This document shows, piece after piece, positions 46,546-60,553 of a DNA stretch of 64,000 nt (position 1 is the first letter of the stretch; the number at the start of each line of letters is the position of its first letter). This DNA is from Pipra filicauda. Lineage: Eukaryota > Chordata > Aves > Passeriformes > Pipridae. Both the position numbers and the translations under genes were made by a program. The stretch is from NCBI RefSeq assembly GCF_003945595.2, contig NW_024104665.1:2819651-2883650 (forward strand). Direction: 5' to 3'. A model generated the notes under the pieces. That model saw only the letters and a list, made by a program, of their open reading frames with translations, was not told the DNA's origin and searched no databases.

Positions 46546-49500
46546 GCTAAAAGTCATAACTGAATTTCAGTACAGCTTCGCTCTCCAAGTTTCAGAGTAG
46601 CCATTCCTTTTCCTTTGACTGGCCTGTATCAGCCGCAGCTCGCTGTGCCCTCCTGTCTGCACTACCTGTACCAGCATAATCAGAGTTGCTGCAGTCCATA
46701 GCAATCTCAACACTAAAGAACACAAGGAAGACACTGCCCAAAACTTACTGTACTGTCTGTTCCACACACAACATTCAGTTTGCTACCAACTTTAGCAATG
46801 TGGTTAAGGCAGATGTGCCTCTTGAGCAGAGCACTGCCAGCTAGTCCAACAATGCCACCACCCCAAGGATTCACCTACTGCTGTCTTTGCTCTCCCTGTA
46901 TCCTCCCTGACCAGCTTCAGAAAGGAACTCCTCAGCCATGGTCTCCTGCAGGCGACTCAGTGAAAAACTGGTTTTGAAATGGCACCACGTTTAATTGGTC
47001 GCACGGTTTCCAAGTTGTTTTGTCCAACTACTGTTTGAACTGCCCAGGGCACAACAAAACTGCAACAAGCTATGGGACTTCAGTCTGCAGACATGTCAGA
47101 GTGGGGAGTGGGACTATCAAATACAAGCAAAAATAATATTTGTAAGGAAAATTCACCAAATTTAGAACCAAAAAAAAAAAATCTTTCCTGGTTACATAAA
47201 TATTATAAAGTACTGTCTGGACAACAGAACTGTGTGTTGTTACAGTACCTCTAGAGGTGGCATCTGATCTGTAAAGAAACAGGTAAGACAAATTTGTCAT
47301 TATTACTTAAGTATTTAATATACAGGCAGAGGTAGGAAGATATTCCCCAATTTCCACTCCAAGTTTATGCAGTCTCTCCACTTGGCAAATGAACAAACTT
47401 TTTTAGCACTGGAAAATGGATTACAGAAACACTGCTCTACATATTGGCTTGTGGGTAGTGGCAGTCCTCCAAAATACTTTTAACTCGTCCTTGGGAAAGG
47501 ACTAGCTTTCATTATGGCTAAGCTAAATCAATAAGTAGCTGCCCAAAGTTTCGTCCTATATTTGTTCATTGCAAAATCCATTGAGAAATGCTAAATAAGT
47601 AACAAGTATCAATAGCCATTCCTTTCAATAAAAGTAAAACTCCATGAAATTCTTTTAAAAATAAATCACAGACAATGCAGTACACATGGGGATTCTTTGG
47701 GTAAGAAATCGCAGGTGTTGGTATGTCCACTTGGACCAGAAATAACAAACCTTTCAGGTTTTAGCCATAATGATTAATTTTAATGGCAGTAGACAAGAAA
47801 CAGTGTACACAGAGCTCTGTGACATGCTGACTTTTTTTTTTTTTATACTCGGAGAGCCAAGACAAGCCCTTCATATGTTAGCAGCTATTAATTAAGGCAA
47901 CAATGTTTAAGCAGTGGGTTGAGGTAATTTTTAAACCGCTTAACCCTTTTAAGAACTGACGAGCTTTAGAAAGCATATATATGAGTGTGTGTTCATATTA
48001 ATAAGTAGATGTAGAAGTATCTGCACGAATGGATTACATACATATGTATATACACACACAACTAATGCCTATGATTGCTTTTATTTTTTTTAGGGAATAT
48101 TTAAAAAGCAATTCAGATCCATAATTTATAAAAGTGCTGTTGCCAATTTATATAATTAATTATAAAACTGTTTGCTGACATTTATTTTGTCATTAAATCA
48201 AACTTAAAGGTTATTTTGAATTGCAAATTTTGTTGGCATTATTTTGCTTTCATGGTCACAATTAGATACTTTTAATGCTTCCAGTGCTAAAAACCTGCAA
48301 CTTTAACCCCTCAATCCTCACACCATGGCTCCCAAACCAGCTTCTTCCATCAACAACACATATGTACCTTTTGCTTCTCTTTAAGAACCTGATCAGATTT
48401 TGCTAAGATTCCTAGCATTTCTCACTACTGTTTCTGCCTAACACAGTATTTTTTCATGTTTAACAAGTGGGTTTAGAGGCACAAATGTTAATGGACTGGT
48501 CAGAAGAACACGGTGAGTAAACAAGCAATGCCACTAGCCTCAAAAAAAAATTTGTATTTTGTAAACAAGCAAATTAGCCCAAATTTTCTAGCAAATGCAG
48601 AGCAACTGGAAATCTATAAACATTCACAAATTGTCAAAACCAAAATGCACAGAACAGGAAACTTTCAATAAACTCTCAGTGCCTTGCAATAATATACAAC
48701 TGTACTAGGTAACAGGTAACATCATCAGCCTTCAAGACACTACCTTTGCTCACTTTCATTTACTGGGGACTGGGGGAAGAGTTTAAAAAAACAACAACAA
48801 CAACTTCTTGAAAATAAAAAAATTTTCATGTTCCACTGAGAAAGTCAGAAGAAAAAAACACCAAACAGCACAGCCCCCACTCCTATGCCTGTGTAGCCTC
48901 CACCAGCAGCTCTGGCCTGACACAAGTAAACATCGTCTTTCTCATGATTCAAGTCGCGATGCTGGGAAGACTGCTCAAAAAGAACTGAGTATTATCCTTA
49001 AGAAACACCCCAAATCTTCTACGACTCTTGGTTAAAAATAGCTAATCACCTTGTGGCAGTGCTTCAACTGATGGCAGAAAGGCATGAAGCCGAAAAATGG
49101 GAGTTCCAAACCAGGCAGCAACAAAATGTGGTACACGAAAACTCTGAAAAATGCGACACGTGCTGCCCTTATTAGCTGTGACCAGGTACTGGATGTTATG
49201 CTACACAAGGCAGTTGCTGGATTTTCATGTGGGTAAGCTGGAGGTCAAACATGTGGTAGCCATCACCCCAAGAGACTCTGATCTCAGCTGAGAAAGGCGA
49301 AACACCAACAACTTCTTTGTTCTTTTATCATCCACTTAACAGAATCATTTAATCAACTTTCTGGGTTGTAATTCTTAGGAATAGGGGCACATGCTGCCAT
49401 TCCCTGCGAAGCCACAGGGGCATTCCAGGCCCGTGGGAACAGGCAAAAAGCCAGCCCTGTCCCACCAGTCCCACAGTAATTCTGGGCACAGTGGCTCTGG

Positions 49501-52500
49501 CCGTCCTCACCACAAGCTGTACCTGCTTCCCCACCTTCCCCCCCAAATCCTACAAATACTCATGTAAAAAGGTATTTTGGCCAGGTATTGTTGTTGCCAA
49601 GAGGAGAGTGCTGTCTGGTCACAGCAGAGCTAAGCACCGCCAAACACTTTGGACAAACTTGCTCCAGGTTTGTCCCTTCTAAAAGCAAGACAAAAGAAAA
49701 GTGAATGAATATTTTTAGCTTTATGTACTTCCTAGGGAATTTCTAAGTGCCTTTGTACTAGAAAAACGCCTTGCAGCTCTGTAGTATGTTCAGTGACAGG
49801 CGTGTGATAAATTTCCACTGGAAAAAAACCCTTGAACGTGACTGACAATAGTAAAGCCACAAATTACCGTAATTTTATGCCCCCTGCAGCTAGTGGTATA
49901 AAACATAGTTTTCAACCTTGTTTTTACTTGCTGAATTTAGACAAATTTATGTTATTGATGACAGTGAGAAAGACACTCAAATACAGAAATTGCATTCCTG
50001 GGCATAAAAACAATTGGAGCACAATATTTTATATGTACTATAGGTGCTGAAAAAAATATAGCTGTCATTAAAAATATAAAAAAGATGGAAAACTTAAGGG
50101 TTCAAAATAATTATTTTCACATTATATACATATTTATTTTCAGATATCACACTTGATCAGAGTTTTTTGCTCCTCCCTGGAATGCTGAACACGAACCAGG
50201 TGTGGCATGCAATATTACTAGCACACTCTCTCTGAACATTAATGTTTGAAATACAGGCTGTGTCAATACTATCATGAAGAAAAGCAAAAACCTTGTTTAA
50301 GTCATCTACAGATATACGGTTCCTAATGGATTTTCCAATGAGCATATGCTTTCTATCGTATTTCTAATTTTTAGAGTGTAATTTTATTTACAAAGGGCTC
50401 CGAGGGCCCTAAAAATGGGCAACTGCTAGAGATGATCCAGCTTCACAGTTTAACTAACCCTCCACACAGACTGTTCAAGCTACTAACTAAACTAATGGGA
50501 GGAAAATCCCAGGGAACTTTGCAAGTAATAAGGGCAACTGCATGATTTATTTTTGGTTTAGGCAGAAAGTTTTTCAGAGTATGGCTAGGTAGTGGGCTCA
50601 GCAACCTGACACAGTTGCTTCAGTTACAACCTCACCTCAGGCTGCAATCTCAGTATCAGAACATGCAAAGAAACAGTGATGGTCCCAGTGCCACACACTG
50701 CCCCGTATTCAGACTTCTTTTTAGAAGAAGAACCCCAAATTACACTAACAACACACTTACTCCTAACAGTTAACAGTTGCTTTTGAATTTGAGGAGAGGT
50801 TGAAGAGGCTGCTGCTGGAACAAACTTCCTTTGGTATTTGTGGCAGATGAAGATGCTCCTGTTCCTTCAGTCAAGCAGCTGTGATTACAGGACTAGTACC
50901 ATCCCGACTCCCCATGGTAGAAAGGCATTAGGACCAGGTTTGGCTCAGCAGCTCTGATTAGTCCTTCAGGGCCTTGTCCTTCACTGAGCTGGGCTTAGCA
51001 GCCAACACACCCTTACAGTCCTTGCTGCTGCCACTTCCTTCTTCTCCAGCAAACATCAAGGAGAAGTGGTTGAAGAGGAGACAGTGCGAGTCATAAGAAA
51101 GGCAAGGATCCTTGGTCATCGCCAAGGACATCGATGTCATCGATGTGTCATCGACCACAGCAGCCAACAAGCTGAGGGTTCCTCCTTGCTCCCTCATGGT
51201 CCTTTACTCCCAATCCAAGCAGGCCTAAGCATCTTGATGAAGCTGCTGGACTCATCTTAATGAGACCCACAGGACCAACACCCACCCTTCCCCCTTTGCC
51301 CATACTTCCCATCCCTCCAGAGTTCCTCTGCAGTGGTCCTATACTTTGACAAACATTCTTCCCAGCCCACCTCCCATAAATAAAAATCCAGCACCCAAGA
51401 AGCATTTCAGAGTTGCCTTTGCCAGCCTCAAAGGAGGTCAGGATGACTTTGTCCTGTCCACACCCACCTACTTTCTCTCCAGTCCAAACTGTTTTCTATC
51501 TTAAAGTCCACCCTTTACTCCTCCCCTCAAGATTTATCTCTTATCTACAACTTCACTTTTCAGATCTGCCCTGGTTTCCTGGACTATGGGAAGAACAGCA
51601 GATGCAAACTACTTGCAAAACCAAGAATTAAACTTGCTGTTGGTTGTCAAGGCTCATCGCTGTGAGAGACTGAGGTTTGCTGCCTTCTGAACCTTGAGTT
51701 CATTGGCACTTGCAGCTGAAGGAAATTAAGACAAACACAGAGCTACAGAGAGGTCTGTAGCAATCACTGCAATCTCAATTCTACAGATACCACTGCTTTA
51801 TCATGGTGTTCAAGAGTAATCACGTGAGAAATTGTGAAGCATCAGCCAATTGCAATATAGAGGTTTAGGAGTATCAGAGAGAAACCTTGCATTAATAGCT
51901 TTATCTAAAAGTAGATCAATGTGGAACCCCCGTCTATAGCAGGCACTGCATTAGACAGTTTCTATTATCTCATTTTCTTAATTACAGGAAACAGTAGAGA
52001 AAACTCGAACCTCAAACTTCCATATCTGCTCTTATTTCCATATCTAATGGGAAACCCAGTATTTTGCTCCTGTAGCTGAGGATCTACATACACTCAGAAA
52101 GATGCCCTCAGACTGAATTACAGTCTCAGTAGGAGCCCGTGACTTAAAAGGATATTCGGTTTCCTCTGATTATTGGTTCACAGAAGCACTGGCAAACCAC
52201 CAGAGGCTGAAGCCATTCTGGAAAGGAAATATCTTTTGGCAGTTGACTTTATACAGAAATTATGAGAATAATTTTAAGAAATGCAGAGAAATCTTTGCTT
52301 AATAAAGGGCTAAATTCAATGACAGTCTCAGCTTTTTCTTACATGTTTACCTTTTTCACCTTTACAGTAACAATAAACTGGTGCAGGAAATTGGACATTC
52401 CTTCTAGGTGCTGACAAATTTCTCACATTGAACAGCAAAACCTCCTGGTCACATCCATCACTTCTGTCACTTTCTCCTCTGCTGTGTTCCTGGGGAGTCC

Positions 52501-55500
52501 GGAAGCATCACGCATTCAAGAAAAGCAATAAATACAGTAGTGCCCCAGTCTGCCCACACTACCAGTCTGCTTCTCTGTCAATATGTGCACTCGTGATTCT
52601 ACCTGCATGGTTATGATCCTCCCTTGTCATGTAAACTGCAGCTGGAATCCTGCTGACTCAGGCATTCAATCTATAAAACCCCCATGACTCTCACTGCCAG
52701 AGACACAATGCATTCAGCTACTCCATTTTCAACAGTGGGTACATATTAAGAAAGTCTAAAGACAGCTACAAGCCTACCAAGCTACAGTTCTTGCCACAGA
52801 AAAGGGTCTCAGGAGACAATGAGTTGAATGAACTGTTTTAGTAGATAAGGATAAAACTACAGCATGTAATTATCATGCTGCAAAATGACTATATTGGTGG
52901 TTAACATGGAAACTTTTCCCATGTTGATCTTGACACCCCAAAAGTCTCTTCCTCCTCCCCCTGCCTCAAGGGGAGTGGGGGAAAAGGCAAACCCATAATG
53001 TGGCGCAGGGCAGAGAAGTGAGATTAAGTCATCTCAATTCAAGCCCAGTCAAGACACATGATTATGCAAACCCATACACACTCCCACAATTTGCTTTCTA
53101 CAGTAACATGTCAGGTCATTTCATGTCAGCAGGCTCTCAGCTTCCCACAGAGGCCTCTGGAAAGGCACGCTCCTATCTCAGACACTGCACCTGGTCTGGA
53201 TCTTGCACAATCCCAGTTATGCACTAGCTGGTGGTAAATAATTCTATTCTGCTTTAGAGGGGTGCATGCTATGGTCAGTGTGATGGAGTACGTTTGGTAT
53301 CTGGACTAGTAAATCACCACGACAAGTTCACAAGGCTGCCATTCTGCATTTTGTCATGTTGCAGGTTTCTCTTTTTGAATATGAAGAAATAATGAAACCG
53401 CCTACTTATTTGGTGAATAAATGCCAACCTTCTAAACTGCACTTTTCTTCATGCTTGAAATGGTTGAGTCTCAGCACACCGATGCACAAGAAATATTATC
53501 ACTTCAAGCGTGTTCTTGAAGAGTTGGCACAAATGCCGATTCCGCAAAACCTTCCCGGTATAACCTTGTTTCAGACTGAGATGATTGTGTCCCAGAGTGG
53601 CACAAATCCCTCAATGGCCCACATTTTAAAGACAGGAGAGACTGTACTCCTCTGTGTATATCATCACTTAACTGTATATGAAACATTTACTCGAACAGGG
53701 AATCAGAAGTAGTATCACACAACAGCAGCCCATCCTTTGAATTATCTCTGCCTTCCCATTTATACCACAGGGCTTCATGGGTCTGGGCAATTCCCACGCG
53801 ATCCCAAATGATCAGCTTGTCCTTTTGCCCGTTGCCCTGTCATTGCTGCCATGAAACGCTGGTTCTGTTTGGTCTCATGCTCCTGCAGCACCTCCTTGAC
53901 ATTTAACCAGCTCAGCAGCCGGCACACTCAGCCCATAACTTTCCATGAGGACACTCAAAAGGCAATTTTGGAGCTGAAGAAATTTCATTTATATTGTTCA
54001 GTTACAGGCTGTCAAATTTACTTTCTATTTCCACAACTGTAACAATTCAATTATAGGGCATGATTCTGGTAGAATTCAAGTGAAACCAGCTAGAAGGAAA
54101 ATGCAAATGCTAACTCACAGCAATCATGGCCCATCATGGACACCTGCAACACACAGCCATGCATCTGGCTGCAGCCTTGTGTGCTGCTTTCTGTCTCAGA
54201 GGGCAGCAGCCAGCAAACATGACCTGTCGGTATCACAGCACAGGCTACCAATGGGTGCAGTGCCTGATCCACAGCCACATGAGATTCCACCTCCTTGTCA
54301 AAAAGGGAGTCAGGATCCACAGGTCTGCTGTTAACTTCCTCTGTGATGACCTGGTGTTTGCTCCAAGTAATATTCTCTTCCTTATCCCTTGTGCTAGTTC
54401 AGCTCCAGCAGCACACATGCCCATTACCTCCAGTTACAGTCAGCTGTGACTCCATTTACAGGAACATGTGAAATGGAGAGATTCACGAGATGACCTCTAA
54501 AAACAAGAGCTGTGGCACTAGAGAAAGGGTTGCCAACTAGTTGACACAGTCTTCAATTATGCTGCTATTACACTGAAACACATGTAATGTAGCTGCAGCT
54601 TCAGAAAAAAGAACCATCTCCATTTGTGAAATGAAATAAACTGAGTCCTGGCTAGGCTTGCTTTCAGATAGGGCACACAACCATTAGGCTATGAATGAAA
54701 TTTCAAATGTTAATGCCTTATCCTGACAACCCAGGAACAAAGGGTGCCAGACGGTTCGAGCCACGTAGCTGCCGTATGTTGTTGAGCTATGCCTGTGAAG
54801 TGATGAAGGTCACTGTAAAACCACACCACTGATGGAGCAGGCACTGCTAGTATTCATCCTGGTTGCCTGGAACACAAAATTTACCATTCTCCCCGCTCCT
54901 GATTAGTGAAATCTCATTTTTAAAGTACAGCAGGATTTTTTCCTGTGTGTTTTTCAATAAAATAGTTGATTAAATTGTAAATTTCACTTTTAAAAAAATT
55001 AGGTATTAATTTCTTTTTTAACTTCAGGTTACTTGCAAAACTATGAGTCTTGCAACATTTTGCCAAAACCTTGTGTGCACACAAGAATTTGTCTTTTTAA
55101 AAAAGACAAGGTTAAGATAAGGTTGAAAATATAAAGATTAATAAACAAAGTTATGAAATGCACAGAAACAAGCTTTCGAACTGCATAGGCAATGTGTTCC
55201 ATTAGTTATACCAATGTGCACATATGAGACTTTCCATCATTATTCACAGAGATAATGGCTGTATTTTCTATTTACTGTTTCACCTTTGTAATTTATATGC
55301 ATCTTATTTTCATGGCCACACAACTCCAGACTGTAAAACATCACATCAGAATAACTTTACTCCCACATTCGTACAAAGTGTGCCTACCAGTCTCCCAGCA
55401 AGTAAAAACTGCTACCCTGCAAATAATGGGCACTGGTTTGTTTAAAGGGCATGTTTTCATGGGTATGCAGTTCTTGTACCCATAAAATTAACTGGGCCTA

Positions 55501-56027
55501 GAGTTATGAGAATGAATTGAAGATGTACAGAACTACAACACACAAGCCAGTGTAAGAGGTGGAAGTATTTTGTCTCCTTCCATGTAATATCAAACACCCA
55601 AATGAGATACTTAACACAAGAAAGTACAACTGGGAGAAAACTTATAAAAACATGTTTATTTTTTATGTAGATACAGCTGAATGTTGAAGATGACGTTCCT
55701 TACCCTTATACTTTCACCCCAAAGTACATTGACCGGGCAAAGAACAACAAAGGATAGGACAGTCTGCTTAAGTTACAGTTACACACCCCTCCAGCAACCT
55801 TCTTGATATACACATATCTGGCAAATCAACACAAGCAGAAAGACAGAAAAAGTTATAGCAGATCATACACCAAAACGGAATATCCTAGAAGGCTGCATCT
55901 TGTATTACATCAGCAATTTTAACAGCATTTCTATTAATGAATGTTTCTATCAATTGCAGTCACGGAAAGTGCTGTTAGTCACAGATTTAAATTAAAAATT
56001 ACACATGACAACATGCTTTTTAAATTT
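46546..56027. other. Gene-free 9.5-kb interval between the LTR and LRPPRC
   Basis: No recognisable exon, RNA gene or mobile element was seen. Two open frames stand out but match nothing I know: 118 codons at 53,356-53,712 (+) and 79 codons at 50,958-51,197 (-). A short CpG-bearing tandem of ATCGATGT-like units lies at 51,129-51,155. The right end probably includes part of the LRPPRC 3'UTR if a more distal poly(A) signal (TTTATT on + near 55,654) is used. Confidence 0.55.
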
Positions 56028-56033
56028 TTTATT
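56028..56033 (-). terminator. LRPPRC: LRPPRC candidate poly(A) signal
   Basis: AATAAA on the - strand lies about 53 bp after the stop codon, which would give a very short 3'UTR. A second - strand AATAAA near 55,654 is an alternative. Confidence 0.5.
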
Positions 56034-56085
56034 GAATGTAATATTTAAACAATTTCATAAACAACTAAATCATAAAACCGTCTGT

Positions 56086-56142
56086 TCATGATGCTTCCAG
56101 TCTTCTGTTCCTCCATTTTTCCACATAAAACTTGAATGTCTC
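56086..56142 (-). CDS. LRPPRC: LRPPRC terminal coding exon
   Basis: It encodes [18 protein letters not shown] and TGA (56088-56086). The acceptor TTTATAG is just above 56142. It joins the previous exon in phase 0 after EPP. Confidence 0.85.
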   Translation of the reverse strand, partial: ETFKFYVEKWRNRRLEAS

Positions 56143-59100
56143 CTATAAATAGAGTAGAATAAACAAGTTCAACATTGTTTCAACTGTAAAGTTACTAATT
56201 CTGAACGAAGTCTTATGTCCTGACAAAATCTGTTATTCTCTGTCATGCAAAACTAGATCTGTATTGAAGTCTGTATAATTAAGAGAAATACCAGAGAGAG
56301 TGAATAAAAGGAAAAGGAAAACCTTGCCAAAAATGCATAATGAAGCTTCTCTTACTAAATGCAATAATATAATCAATTTCATTTTTAAAATGAAAATACT
56401 TCTTAACTGCAATCTGCAATTGTGTCAAAAAAATTGAGATGCTTTTAAAGACCAAGCTGCATTAGAGAAAAATTGAACAGGGAAATCAGAAAATGAATCA
56501 TCTCAGTGACCTGGAAAAAACACTCTTATTTTCACTAGCTACATACAAGAAACAGACATTCTAGGTTTTAAATTCACAGTCAAAAAAATAAGTAGATTCT
56601 AAATTATGTCAAAGCTGCAGAAAAACACACCATAGCTGTTGAAAGGCTAAACCACATATTTTATGCCAAAATTTTTTCCAATCCTTTACAAAATTAGAAA
56701 AGAAAATCATATTTATCATGAAGCAATGTGGAGAAACAGTATATAATCAGATCTTTACAGAACTATAGAAAAATATTTGTTTTAGAATATAAAAAGTGGT
56801 GAGAAAATAGGAATTAGAAGTTTGCTTTGAGAGGCAAAATACAATAAGTCTTTAAAATCTGCTTAGCAAAAATGGTACTAATAGACTTTTAGCCAAAGAT
56901 GTACAACTATTTGCGGTCTTGACAGATTTAGCATCATGCCACTTGCCACCCTCAAGTAACATATATTTGCACATTTGCATACATATGTTGGCCAGGCAGC
57001 AAGAAGCAACACTGCAATAGGAATGTAATTCCTACAGTTCTAAAATCCCACCCTACTAGTGCAGCAACTTGTACTGGACACAAAACAGGTAATTAATGAA
57101 AACTAAAAGCCATTAATTGCTAATGAAATACCCATTCTGTAAGCCTTTTCAAGTTCAATTGCTTAGATAAATGCCCCAAGGAAATTTGATAAAGGTACAC
57201 CTGTAGATGAGTGCCTGATAACAATGAGGTAGTTCAAACATCGTAAGCCCCAAGAGGTTTTATTTCCTGAAGTCAAATCCCATGCAAGATTACTATAGCT
57301 CCTACAACGCTCAGGACTTCATACATTACCTCCTTTGAGGAGTCTCTGCAGAGACCTAGTCCCTATTTAATTATTCATGCAATTTGTTTTGCTAACATTG
57401 AACATACGCAACTCTGCAGATCTATTTCTTAATTAGGAAATACTCACAGGGGGTTCAGTGAAAGGGACAGGCTCTCCTACTTTCTTCAGAAAAGTTGCTA
57501 AAGACTTCAGAGATAGCTCATGTAGCTGTATATTCTTTGCTTTTGTTTTCTCATACACAGCCTTTGCAGATGCAACATCCCCATCCAATTCTGAGGAAAA
57601 AAATAAAACCCAAAAAATCCCAGTGGTTACTTCTTTGTCTTTTCACCTGCTTCCATGATGTCATGCATTCCTACTACTTGCCAAAACACATTCTATATAT
57701 TTTAATATACAATATTCTAAATATTCTGGATATTCTTTGTATTCTATATATTAATAATCTATATATTTTAATATACAATATTCTAAATATTCTGGATATT
57801 CTTTGTATCCTACTGACAATTTACATCACACAGTTTACATACAGCCATTCCTTTTCACCTGAGGCTAGATAATCAGTTCCTTCAAGCATGTGCTGGAACC
57901 ACAAAGGAGGAGGAGTTGCACAGTGTAAACACACAAATGATAAAAAATAAAAACAAAAGCTAAAACATAAGTCACCCAAATTCAGCCTAGAAGACTCTAG
58001 AACAGAATTTTATTCCCTTAAGTAAGGGCAGAATATTGATTGTTATGGTTTCAGGTGCTGGCTACATCAAAACTAGAACCTAAAGGAACAAACAAAACAA
58101 AGGTCATATGATCATTTTAGAACCCAAATTGAAAGCCATTTCATCCTATTGAGCAGGAAAAAAGTTCTGCTGACCCACTAACTCATTATAAACCTTAAAT
58201 ACTTAGGCAACCAACGACATTTTTCAGGATATTCCATGAAAGGCACCACCCCCTACAACAGGTTCTAACTAATCCATTCTTCATTTATTTAAAGCATTAT
58301 TAACTTCTAGCTGGAATGGAATGTATTTCTCCTTCCTCTAAAGTGGGAGAGGGGAGGAACTCCTCCTACTACATTGACTCATGCTTAACCATCGACTTCT
58401 CTGCTGCTCAGACATTTCCTCGAGAAGCATCAGGATGAAACTGAAGTGACCCCTGACAGTTTCCCTGCTGCCCTCAGGCTCCTAGAAACAGTACAACTGT
58501 TCCTAGCACCTTGTGAACAACAAGAAAGCCATCATGTCCAGTTGAATTCATTCTGCTGCTTGGCAAAACGCAAACACCTGCAGCATGAGAGCTGTCTTAG
58601 GTTTTAGTTGTTCACATTTGGAAACACCACCTTCGCAACCACAGGGGCTATAAAAACAATGGTTCATAAAGAAAAGAAAAAAGCTGTAATTATGCAGAAA
58701 TGGATAGCTTGTGTCCCTTTCTCGTGAGAAAAAGCTTCCCACTCACATCTGGGAAATGGCTGAGCTCCTTTTTGAACGTGGGAGGCTACTGCAAAAACTG
58801 CAGGAAATGACGGTTTAATGAAAGCATAATAGAAATAGTTCACTTTCTATTTCTTTAAAATAGATTTATTGTATGGGAAACACCAACAAAAAGAGCTAAT
58901 ACTTAGATTGCATTTAATGGACCACACAAATGTGATTTTACATATTTCTTTTTTTCTAGAAAGTATACAGCAAAGGATTATGCATCTCACCAGATAAAGG
59001 AAAGCTAGCCCTGGCAGTGGATCACATCACAAGACAAGGAAAGAAGTAAATGTCCTTTTATTTGTTCTGTCACAGATGTCTGATATATGATCAGACTTCT

Positions 59101-60511
59101 TTCAGCTGTGATCTATACTCTACTATATCTCTGCTAAACATATAAACAATTATAATTTTATTTGTCCATTTATTTTGATAGCTAGCAACAGTAAGAAACT
59201 GTAGAAATATGACACTCTTATGTTTCATTCCCCTTTCTAATTAACTAAAAATAACAATGGCCTGAAAGGAGAATCATTTGTTCTCTTGAAAATTATGATA
59301 ATACAAGGTTGGAATTGGCCCAAAATAAGAAATCATGTTTGAAAGCTCATTAGTTTTAAAATATACACTAAAAAAATTCTTTTATTTAAAATACCTTATT
59401 TCTACCCCTCGTGGCTAGAAAACAACTTAAGCACAGCCTTCTGATTTTCAATTGTGCTAAATATTTTGCTGATGATCACTTTAACAGTCAAATGATCAAT
59501 GTCTCATACAGGTGAGGTGTTCGCACAGAATAACCTGGGAACAGTTTTTAAAACTGTCCATGCTGATACTGAATGTCTCCTCTAGAACTCGCTATGAGCC
59601 ACCTACATCTCTGCCTAAAGAGAGCACAGCAACCATCTGTTCACATAACAGTGTGGCTTCATATGTTGAATACACTCTAATCACTCTTTCAGGTATAAAA
59701 GAGCATGTGACTGATTCTCTGCAATCTATGAAACTGCTGTACTATGATGTAGTTGGGAAGGATACTGAAAAAGCTGATTAGTTCACTTACGGAATTTGTA
59801 CTGAGGTAAAAGCAGCGAAGAGGTAATGATAGTGTAAAGCAGCAAGTACAGTGTTGGTGACAGAAAGGCATTGTTTGTCTTATAAAAACATGTTAGAAAA
59901 CTTATCCTGCTGTGAATGAAGCCACAAGGCTAAACGATTTTGGTAGTGATTGCTGTTTGGAATGTTTATAAGCAAGCAAACTTCATAAGTTAGATACCAC
60001 ATCATGGGAATTTCTACAACTTGATTCAATAAGGATATATTCCTTTAACACCATACCTTGGATTTAAGTTCGAAGTATTTTACCTAATTATTCCTGTTTA
60101 TCTCCTCTGTGATAGACTGGAGCACAAGGACTTCTGTCATTGTATTTTTTTGCTTCTAACACACATGTGGGATGTATTTACTCTCTGTAATAAAACTGGA
60201 AGATGATAGAGTACCCAAAGCAAAGGACCCTACAGCAGAGGTGCAAGCTTCCAGCTGAGTGTTGCCACAGGGGCTGTATGTCCTGGTTTTTGAAGAGTCT
60301 TGCAAATAAACAAAATTTGATTTTTTTTAGAGGTGCTCATTTTGACTTTAACTATAAAGAGAACTGATGAGCACTTCAACTATTGATGTAAATTCAAATG
60401 AAGGCATCTGCAATATTAACTTTGGCTAAATTACAACATGTATAAAAATCTACACTAATAACAGTAAGATTCTTTCACGTTACTGATAGAACTGATCACT
60501 TGCAATTTTTG

Positions 60512-60553
<42 letters not shown>

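Noticed and set aside
50958..51197. Possible processed pseudogene on the - strand (frame ending SSVKDKALKD)
   Set aside because: I could not match it to any protein family, and no poly(A) tail or target-site duplication was seen.
53356..53712. 118-codon + strand open frame in the gene-free interval
   Set aside because: No recognisable family, no convincing promoter or splice context, and codon composition looks like the background.
59783..59909. - strand open frame ending [10 protein letters not shown], preceded by an acceptor-like AG
   Set aside because: On recounting the bases, a joined exon would need an extra base to stay in frame, and LRPPRC exons already join in phase around it. Taken as chance.
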